Shown: positions 56,339-64,000 of the stretch, piece after piece
How the letters are laid out: the number at the start of each line of letters is the position of its first letter
Numbering within the stretch: the stretch's first letter is position 1
Assembly: GCA_024220505.1 (NCBI GenBank)
Contig: JAKZZE010000009.1
Location: 1,870,001 to 1,934,000 of the forward strand
Length of the DNA: 64,000 bases
Origin: Rhizopus arrhizus
Taxonomy: Eukaryota; Mucoromycota; Mucoromycetes; Mucorales; Rhizopodaceae
Reading direction: 5' to 3'
Notes under the pieces: model-generated
Told to the model about the DNA's origin: nothing
Database searches by the model: none
Seen by the model: only the letters and a program-made list of their open reading frames with translations
Translations under genes and position numbers: made by a program

Positions 56339-57567
56339 ATGTCTCGTCGTGCTGCCACCCCCATCAACGTTCCCAGCAATGCTCCCAAGAGAGCAAGAAT
56401 TTCCATGAGCATTGCTGGATCATCATCCACCGTTGTTCCTGTTTCTGCTGCTGCTCCTGCTCCTGCTCCTGCTCCTGTTCCTGTTCCTGTTGCAAGCTTC
56501 AGTAGCTTTACAGCTCCTCGCTTGGAGAGCCCTGTTGGCACTGAAGCCATCGGAGCAGCCTCTGGTCTCGCACCAGAGATAATAGCTGCTCAGATACAGC
56601 AATTACAACAATTGCTGCAGCAACAGCAACAGCAGCAGCAACAGCAGCAGCAGCAACACCGAGCTTCAGAAGCTGAGGTCGACGCGGCCAAAAAAGAATG
56701 CAGTGTAAGTTTAGGACATATTTATTAAATTAGTAATTGTAATTTAATAACTATATTTTATACCTTTCTGTGTCATATAGAGTTATTTAGCAGAATACTA
56801 CCGTGATTACGTTGTTGGTCGCAGAAGCGAATTTGACTTGGACGTTACCTTCGCCCATAAAAATAACAGAAAAGTCAAGGCATTGTTGTATGAGCAAGCC
56901 AGAAAGCACCATCGTTTTGATTTGCTCACCACCTCACAAATAAATGCTATAATTAGGAGCAAGTATTCCTACATGATGAGCAAGGCCAAGGGGAAGACAG
57001 TTGTTTCACCAAAAACTACCTGTCGTAGCCGTATAAATACGGTGAGTATTTAATATTTTGAAGATTATACTATAAAATATAGGAAATACTTACATTGATA
57101 CCTTACAATAGAAACTCTCTAACAGGAGATCTGTTTATATGGCTAACCCTTCCGCGTTCGACGCCCGTTTCCCGTTCGCTGGTAAAATTCTGACTGTTGA
57201 CTGGACGTCAGATGAAGAAGATGGGCCAGAGGACGAGAACGGCCGTACGTTCGTGGTCAAAAGGCCATCATTTAGAAGCAACGAAGTAAGCAAAATGTTG
57301 TTGACAAGTTTCATCTTCTAATATACCTTAATTAATCTATAGGTGGTGCAATTCCACGAAGAGTTGCAAAAACGATACAAGGAGTCGATGAAGAAAAAGG
57401 GGGCTCCACCAACTATTAGAAGAATAATAGAAAACGTTGAGGTGGAGTTCCCCGACAAACTTGATGATGCCGATTTTCCTTCCTGGGCTTTTTCTTCTTC
57501 TGCTCTTGGTTTTCCAACCTCTGTTTCTGCTTCTTCCTCTTTTGCGACTTCCAGTTCAATGCAGTAG
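56339..57567 (+). CDS. CACTA-borne accessory protein of unknown function, four exons
   Basis: Exons 56339-56704, 56781-57041, 57112-57285 and 57343-57567 join to 341 residues; every intron is in phase 0. The N-terminus MSRRAATPINVPSNAPKRAR is followed by an Ala/Pro/Val repeat (APAPAPAPVPVPV) and a Gln run of about 14. Helical NNRKVKALLYEQARKHHRF and a basic segment come next, then an acidic DWTSDEEDGPEDENG. After that are VVKRPSFRSN, FHEELQKRYKESMKKKG and a C-terminal DDADFPSWAF with a Ser-rich tail. The middle and C-terminal motifs correspond in order to the gene at 51419-53327. Its position inside the transposon, convergent with the transposase, suggests a TNP1-like second protein (DNA-end binding or regulation), which is inference. 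I know no assigned domain. Confidence 0.85.
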
Positions 57568-57728
57568 GCATTCTTCCCCTTTTTTTTTTCTTGGTTTGTT
57601 GTTTCTTCACAAATTGAATAAAAATTTTTAAAAAAAAGTCTATTGAATGATTCTTTAGTAAAATATATAATAAAACAATAATAATAATAATAATAATAAA
57701 TGAATGAATGAACGCTTCGACATAGTTT

Positions 57729-60444
57729 TTACATATAGATCCGTCTTGGGAGAGAAAGTGTAAGAATATGATTATCTAAATATGACTTCACTGCTACTGG
57801 ATTGTGAATTTTGTGAACAGGAAGTATATTTTGTTGTGAGACTGGGTCAAACTGGTTTTTCCACACTTGAATGCCAGTATCATCAAAGGAGGGAAAGTGA
57901 TGGGTCGCATGGCTGTACCAATTGACAAATGCAAAGTAATGAGTGTAGTGGTTAAATGAATGTGTAAAGAGATAAGAAATTTGACCAATGCGTATTTCGT
58001 TGTTGATAATAGCTTGGATAATGCAGGAGGATGAAGAAGTTGAAGTATTTTTTGATGATGTATATTTTTGTCCAAGCAAGTTTATATTTTTAAATGAATG
58101 AATAATATTGCTGATAAACGTGCCAGGGATGAGTGCATAGGTATAGGTGTAGTAATTAATTAATGATTCATAGTGTTCTGGGCATATAAGTTGAGTTCGA
58201 TTGTCGAAATTTAAAGGAAAGGATGTGGGTGGCAGAGGCTCACTACCAGTTATTGTTGAATTGAATAAGCTAGGTCCGTCTATGAAACGAGAGTAATCAA
58301 ATGGCGTTAAACCACTCTCGTCATTCGTAACCTCACCTATCTCTTCTATAAATTTAATTAGTAGGAGTATGTCTTCGTTTGTTGAATTTATAAAGGAATG
58401 TAAAGAATATACTAGATCTTGTGTGTGAACATTTTGAATAAACATAGTAGCATAAGTGGTTTCAAATCCAGTCTTAAAATTGATGTTGATATGTTTCATA
58501 TCGCCATTGAGACGTTCAAAGCCATAAAGCCAAAAAGAGTATGAGGGACCAAAGTCCAGGAAGCTTTCTTTTAAATGAAGATGCATATGCATATTTGGGG
58601 TGGGCATAGATTCACCATACAGCTCGACACAGGTCTTGCCAAAGTTTTTCATCAATAGATGTGCGGTATCTATGTCTTCTACTGTGATGGAAGGGCCAGT
58701 GACCAGCTTCACAGCATCGACATACCGCAACCAGTTTGTAAAATGTTCACCTGCCAGTTTTTGTTTGAGCAGGAAAGGTGACAGCACAACAACCCAGGTT
58801 CTCCACTCATCTGATTTCATATTAGCAAAAGCACCAGAGATTTTTCCTATTTTTTTTAAAAAAAAAGAAAAAAAAATAAGTATTTTGTTCCACCATGAAA
58901 TAAAGCTTTATTCCATGTATATATAAACACGATCAAGCAGTATTACATACCTTCAGATAGCTTAGCGTATTGCTGAGGAATGCTGATAGTAGTCGACTCT
59001 GTTGCCATTGCTGGAAAATCAGTAGAAACAAGCAAGCCAAAATCCTGCCAGACTTCAATCATTTTCTTAGGTGTTCCAAGAAATAAGTTATGCATTGGAT
59101 CGACAGTTACATATCTCACCACATCAAAGTAAGGAAGTCGATGTACTTCACTCCACTTTGTACCAGAACTTGCCTGTTTTTCTTCTTGTTGTGCCTTGTG
59201 CGTAGCAGTCAACCAGTCATACGCATCAAATCTTTGCTGTTCCCACGTTCTTTGCACCCAGTTTTCATCGTTGAAATCAGAAAAGTTTGGTTTTGAAGAC
59301 CTGGTACCAGTTGATAGACGGCCAAAAGCAGTTGAGCACTTGTTACATGCTTTAGTAGCCATGGCGCCCATGTATCCAGCTACTTTTCTTGCTGCAGGCA
59401 TATCACAATTGATGGACATCAATGCCACACGAACTAGTTCTCCGTTAGGATTTTCGTAAGTGGGCATTATAACACCATTGTACAGTACAAGCAATTCATC
59501 TACCAATGGCTTCAAGAAGTTTTGGATTTGATCATCATTGGGCTCATGTGGTCCAGGAATAACACCTGCCAAAACGATGTTGGAAAACTTCATACGTGTA
59601 TTTCTTGGCAGATTGTTGATTGCAAGGTAAATGGCACCACTAGAATGCTTCATGTTGTCACTTGGCTGGAACCAATCCACATTCAAGGATACCATCAATG
59701 ATCTTGGTTGACTGGTAAAAATTTGCCCGTTTGAATCCACAAGCTGATTCCAAACTCTGCCATCGTATATGTCGAACATAACATCTTCATCAACTGATCT
59801 TCTTCTCCATTGCTCAATTTGTTGTTCAAAACTGGGTCGCATAAAGAACTTTTTTAAAGTCTCAGTAATTGAGTTGTAGGGATACTCAAGCACTGGCTTT
59901 AAACTGCTGCCTGCAAAAAGAGCATTTCCACATGGTTGTGCTTGTCGATAAGGGTTGTGAGGGAAGCGTACATAGCCACAGGAGCGAGAATGCAAGCTTC
60001 CAGAAGTGTAAACGCTTCGACAAGCAGAGCAAACAAGAAAACGGGACAAACCATTGCTGGCAGTGGAATAATTGACCATAGTACGGGCAGTAGAGATCTT
60101 TGTAGGAATCTCCATACCATGGCCAAGAGAACGGACAAAGAAGGAAAGAAAGGCCAACAAGTCTTCACCGGCTTTCACCGAGAGGTGCTTTGCTTGAAAA
60201 AGCACAATGAACAACAGCAAGAGGTGACGAAGCTGTTCTTCATTACTCATTCCTTCCTCTTCGTCAATATTCATTCCGTCTAACAAGTTGCAAAATACAT
60301 TTCAATAAATAAAACCTTTCTTATATTAAATACTTTGCTGATTAAAAATATACCTTCAGTTACTGGTTCAGGAATGGCTGATGAGTATTCGACAGTTTCC
60401 TCCCCGTTGTCGTTAGCTTCAGATACTCTTCTCGATTCTATTTT

Positions 60445-60488
<44 letters not shown>

Positions 60489-60664
60489 AAAATTAGCACG
60501 TTTGGATTTCTATTGAAAAATAAAACAAAAAAACCTCTATTTCTAACTCTGTCGATAAGTTCATGACCTCTTACAGTTCTCTTTGCAAGCATTCTGAATC
60601 CATTGGGATGGTTGCTGCATTCAGAACAGGTACAAATAATTTTGGTGGTGTTGAAGTTGTTCAT
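57729..60664 (-). CDS. Tnp2-type (CACTA/EnSpm) transposase, four exons
   Basis: Exons 60535-60664, 60354-60437, 58951-60279 and 57729-58846 join in frame to about 886 residues. The N-terminal exon encodes a Cys-rich CTCSECSNHPNGFRML. The Transposase_21/Tnp2 core then follows: SLMVSLNVDWFQPSDNMKHS, YLAINNLPRNTRMKFSNIVL, AGVIPGPHEPNDDQIQNFLK, SINCDMPAARKVAGYMGAMA, TKACNKCSTAFGRL and YVTVDPMHNLFLGTPKKM. After the last intron come KISGAFANMKSDEWRTWVVV and FLDFGPSYSFWLYGFERLNG. Conserved Asp residues in NVDWF and NCDMP are present. No break is seen. It would cut at the CACTG ends of the element that carries it. The family is recognised from memory of fungal and plant Tnp2 proteins. Confidence 0.92.
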
Positions 60665-61095
60665 GTTTATATTTTTTAAATTTGGAAATAGCAAAGAAAA
60701 TTGGTAGAAAGAGAAAATATGCCTGATAAAAAAAAACATGTTAAATTTAAAAAACAAAGTCGGTGCTTAAAGTAACGTTTTTTTTTTCCCTCGTTTTGTT
60801 TCATGGAATACTCTAGATGCCAAAGGCATAAGAAAAAAGGAAAGCTCAAGCACTGGTCAAATGTAAGTTTATTAAAAAAAATAACAACCAAGTCTAATGT
60901 CGATTTCTTTTTTTTTTTTTTTTTTTTTTTTTACAGTAGGAATTCCTAATGGGACACATTCGGATGATGAACATTAACCTCATGAGAGAAGCTGTTCTTT
61001 CCAACATGACAAAGCTATAAGAATATCAAACTTTTATTACTGCTTGCTGCTGAAAATTCCTCTTTGGTAACGGAAGTTGGCAATGTTAACATCTC

Positions 61096-61145
61096 TAATG
61101 GCTAATGGCTGATGGCTAATGGCTAATGGCTAATGGCCTAATGGC
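61096..61145. repeat. (TAATGGC)n tandem repeat
   Basis: Seven copies of a 7-bp unit, one with TGATGGC and one with an extra C. Confidence 0.9.
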
Positions 61146-61963
61146 AAATTACACCCATGTGTAAACATGAGGTAAGTAATGAACCAGTGTAAGCTTAAAA
61201 ACATATATTCTCTTGTATTATTTGTCATAAAAAATAATAAAGCCATCTATTTACTTGAAAAACAAAAACGCTGTACTTGTATGTGTTAATTATAACAAAA
61301 TGTGAGCAAAGCTTCTTTATTTTTTATTCTTTTTAGAATATACAAGTATTCTTTTGTTATAACATAAAAGCATTTGCATTTCTATAAAGTATATTTGCTC
61401 TAGATTATTGTTTTCATTTGAATAAGGAACCTTTTATTGCTATATTCTTTTTTTTTTTCGCTGTCTTTTTTTTTTAACTGTGTCTTTTTTTTTAACTTTG
61501 TCTTTTTTTTTTACTTTTAATCTTTCAGCTTCTTTTTTTTTTTTTTTACTAAACGCAACTATTTTGTTACGTTCTGTTACACATTTCCAATGAGCTTAGC
61601 TAAAGATCACAGATTGCCTTCCTAATATGTATTCTTCTGTACAAAATAATCGCACGGTGCTTTTGATTTCCGCATTTTGCCCTCAAAAATAAAAAAAAGA
61701 AAATATCGGTCTTTAAACAATGGAGAGAAATACGCTTTCCAAAAAAAGATCGTTTGTAAAAAAAGACATTTCTTTAAAAACATGAATAACTCCATGAATA
61801 TTTACCCTACAAATAAAATAATAACATCGTTAAATTTCTTTATTTTTTTCGCATCTAAATCTTTTTTCAAAATTCGAAAATGATCAATACAGCAAGATTT
61901 AATTTTTTTCACGAAAAAAAGTAACAATTTGTTACCCAAACGAAGAGCAATCTTGCGCAATCC

Positions 61964-61993
61964 GGTACCTAATTGGAACGATTATTTGCAGTG
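61964..61993 (-). repeat. CACTA right terminal inverted repeat
   Basis: Ends ATTATTTGCAGTG before the TGA duplication. The inner part (GGTACCTAATTGG) matches the left arm with a few changes. Confidence 0.9.
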
Positions 61994-62043
61994 TGAGAAA
62001 AAGAGGCGGCCCTGGCCAACATAGCACATATCAATATCGACAA

Positions 62044-62116
62044 GCCCGGCTAGCTCAATCGGTAGAGCGTGAGACTCTTAATCTCAAGGTTGGGGGTTCG
62101 ACCCCCCCGTCGGGCT
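62044..62116 (+). tRNA. tRNA-Lys (anticodon CTT)
   Basis: A 73-nt cloverleaf without intron. The acceptor stem GCCCGGC pairs with GTCGGGC, with one G-U pair. The D arm is GCTC...GAGC; the anticodon stem TGAGA/TCTCA has loop CTCTTAA; the T arm is GGGGG TTCGACC CCCCC. A box (TAGCTCAATCGG) and B box (GGTTCGACC) are present for polymerase III. CCA is not encoded, as expected in eukaryotes. The discriminator is T, as I recall for the yeast tRNA-Lys(CUU). It lies 51 bp from the CACTA right end. Confidence 0.95.
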
Positions 62117-62159
62117 GTGGTCTTGTGCACCTCCTTTGCTTTTTTCTATGATAGTTTCA

Positions 62160-63030
62160 TACTACCATATGTTTTTGTTACGTTGAAAGAAGACATACAG
62201 TAAATATTTTTGTCACATCTTTTGATTCTACTTTTGGTATGTTAAACAAGAATTCCTTTTCAAGTAATTATTAGCAAGTTACCATTGATGACTCACAAGA
62301 AGTAGAAGTATTATGAACCATGACTCACAAGAAGTACTTAGCAACTATCAAGATGACTCATGTTAAATAATGACTGTATATGAATTACCTTTGTATTTTA
62401 ATATAAATAGCCCTGAATAATAACAGTAATAAAAGACATCATCTATTTACATAAAAGCTATTATTCTACGTTATATCTCCTTTTATATTTATTTGTAAAA
62501 CAAGCTTGACATTTTTTTGTACCACGCCAGTGTAACACACACAATGGGAAAATATTAAAAAATTGTACTGTTGTAACACACAAGAATAAAACGGCGGAAT
62601 TTAAATCGTTGCAGTTTATAACGAACGCCTTGCAGTTTACAACAACCACCTTACACTATACAACAACCGCCTCTTATGTTATAACAACCATTGAAAATAC
62701 CAAAAACAGAACAAAACATAAAATCCAAAAACATATAAATAACCCCAAATAATAATCTCAAAAAAGACTTCACTTCTTAACTTCTAACTTCCTAACTTCT
62801 CTCTTATTTTATTTTTACTTTTTCTTTTTATCAAATAAATATTCTTTTAAAGAGGCAAACTATCTCTTATTTTATTTAACATCAAGAACAAGAAGTCCCT
62901 TGAAGCTATTATACTTCATTGTAAATCCCCTTTTTTATTTTACTTTATCTTTTTATTTTTATTCTACCTTAACTAAAACAGTTTGATCTACTTTATAAGA
63001 TCTGGTGGTCACTATAACAAGCGAATCAAG
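62160..63030 (+). repeat. Possible pair of diverged solo LTRs downstream of the tRNA
   Basis: Two related promoter-like blocks, TATAAATAGCCCTGAATAAT (62402) and TATAAATAACCCCAAATAAT (62733), are each followed by an AAAAGAC.TCA block like the LTR promoters elsewhere in the window. Insertion near a tRNA gene is common for LTR elements. Ends and target duplications were not established, so the boundaries are nominal. Confidence 0.35.
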
Positions 63031-63294
63031 CCAATCCAACTCATATAAAAGCAATTATTATACCAATTACAACTTAAATCTGTTTATTTAAACCTCAACT
63101 CAACACACTCAAGCGAACTAGTAAAAATTTATTACATCATCTCACTACGGCAAAACGAGCTTCCGTTGCGGAGATGCTTCGTATCTATCGGCTGATCTCG
63201 GAATGATAACAAAGCTTGTAAAAAATATAAAAAGAGATGCTTTTTCTTTTTTTTTTTCTTTCCTTCATCTGTTTCTCCATTTCATAAAAACCTC

Positions 63295-64000
63295 ATGTCT
63301 TCCAACGCTGCTAACAACATGCCAACTCTTGCCTATATTGCCGAAAAAACTATGACGGCTGACTGTACCATAAAGTAAGTTCGTTTTTAAATGGGAGGGA
63401 ACGTAACTAAAGGCAACTGGTATAAGTTATTTAAAGGAAAATGGCGCTTTTTTTTCTACACGCAAGTGTAAAGAAGGTTCTGAAATGCGCTTGAACCAGT
63501 CAAGCCGAGATGGATTCTTTTGGCGATGTGGCTCAAGGAACTGTGCGTGCGGTCGTAGCCGTATTTCTTACCTGGACGGCTCCTTTTTCCAAGGTCGCAA
63601 GTCCATCATCCACCAAACACTATTGGTAGTGTACCTCTTTCTATTACAAGTTCCAAATGGAACAATATCTACCATGACTGGTCTTAGTCTGCCAACGGTC
63701 CGCAGCATTATTAAGGACATATACCAAATAATGGAGGCAGATCTGCGAATTGAAGATGTACAAGTCGGTACGTGATGCTTTGTTTACATCAGAGTATGTG
63801 ATTAACAAGTCATACTTAGGTGGAGTTAACAGTGTTGGGCAGCCAATTGTCGTTGAAATAGACGAAAGTAAGTTTGGCAAGCGAAAATATAATAAGGGAA
63901 AGAGGGTAGATGGTGTTTGGGTTGTTGGGGGTGTAGAGCGTACGCCCGAGCGTAGGGTGTTCTTGTTGACGGTACCTAACCGCAATCAAAATACCTTGAA
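63295..64000 (+). CDS. Merlin/IS1016-type transposase, spliced, 3' end outside window
   Basis: Exons 63295-63374, 63427-63767 and from 63820 to beyond the window end join in frame. The start is MSSNAANNMPTLAYIAEKTM. The N-terminal region resembles the zinc-binding/HTH part of Merlin transposases: INYLKENGAFF, KCKEGSEMRLN, DGFFWRCGSRNCACGRSRIS, YLDGSFFQGRKS, and the recognition helix TMTGLSLPTVRSIIKD. The ISXO2-like DDE core then opens with GQPIVVEIDESKFGKRKYNK, containing the first catalytic Asp, and GVWVVGGVERTPERRVFLL. Two introns of 52 bp each interrupt it. The rest of the core is not in the window, so completeness, terminal repeats and possible domestication cannot be judged. Confidence 0.8.

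Larger units (their letters stand above)
54635..61993. mobile_element. CACTA/EnSpm-like DNA transposon, apparently complete
   Basis: A 7359-bp element bounded by CACTGCAAATAAT at the left and its perfect complement ATTATTTGCAGTG at the right, with similarity extending to about 30 bp. It is flanked by the 3-bp direct repeat TGA (54632-54634 and 61994-61996), the target-site size expected of CACTA elements. Subterminal motifs recur in opposite orientation (TTGGGTAACAAATCG near 54655 and AATTTGTTACCCAA near 61925). Inside are two converging genes: an unknown plus-strand gene and a Tnp2 transposase on the minus strand, both undamaged. The element looks autonomous. Confidence 0.9.
60665..61993. 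other. CACTA right subterminal region
   Basis: No gene. Holds the transposase promoter, T tracts at 60909-60932 and 61448-61548, a heptanucleotide array at 61096-61145 and the right terminal inverted repeat at 61964-61993. Confidence 0.6.

Noticed and set aside
59090..60283. Plus-strand frames opposite the Tnp2 gene
   Set aside because: They are antisense shadows of a well-supported, conserved coding exon.
62160..63030. Calling a defined LTR element after the tRNA
   Set aside because: Promoter-like blocks are suggestive, but no paired ends or target duplication could be fixed, so only a low-confidence repeat is listed.

Overview
The window looks like nuclear DNA of an early-diverging filamentous fungus, most likely Mucoromycota/Mucorales. 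It is AT-rich with many long A and T tracts. Its genes have short GT-AG introns and give clear eukaryotic housekeeping proteins. They sit beside Tc1/mariner, chromodomain Ty3/gypsy, LINE, CACTA (Tnp2) and Merlin elements, plus a multi-exon gene family that I recall only from mucoromycete genomes. I cannot name the species.

Region 1 (about 1-23.2 kb) is gene-dense host sequence: a velvet-domain regulator, ribosomal protein L10/uL16, a long coiled-coil protein with acidic and proline-rich tail, ribosomal protein eS10, an ARMC8/GID5-type armadillo protein, a decayed Tc1 transposase, an unusual pepsin-like protein, V-ATPase proteolipid c' (VMA11), NAP1, a small C2H2 protein and a small membrane protein ending in a PPxY motif. 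All intron-containing models here were rebuilt by hand from splice consensus, phase and conserved protein sequence.

Region 2 (about 23.5-50.8 kb) is a transposon island with few or no functional host genes. A LINE ORF1 relic contains an LTR, which in turn contains a 5'-truncated LINE with a 14-bp target duplication. Two decayed members of the mucoromycete gene family follow (27.7-30 kb and 32.7-33.8 kb). Then come several solo LTRs of at least four families, many with perfect 5-bp target duplications. At 37634-43503 lies an apparently intact 5.87-kb chromodomain Ty3/gypsy element with indistinguishable LTRs and a TCATC duplication. Further on are several Tc1/mariner remnants nested with LTR pieces.

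Region 3 (about 51-64 kb) contains a four-exon gene of unknown function (51.4-53.3 kb), split by a solo LTR. Next is a complete 7.36-kb CACTA/EnSpm-like transposon (54635-61993) with matching ends and a TGA duplication. It carries an intact spliced Tnp2 transposase and a convergent second gene. That second gene appears homologous to the split gene: four exons, all introns in phase 0, and matching motifs in the same order. This pair is the best candidate in the window for an undescribed component, a CACTA accessory protein family. A tRNA-Lys(CTT) follows, then LTR-like sequence, and the window ends inside a spliced Merlin/IS1016-type transposase gene.
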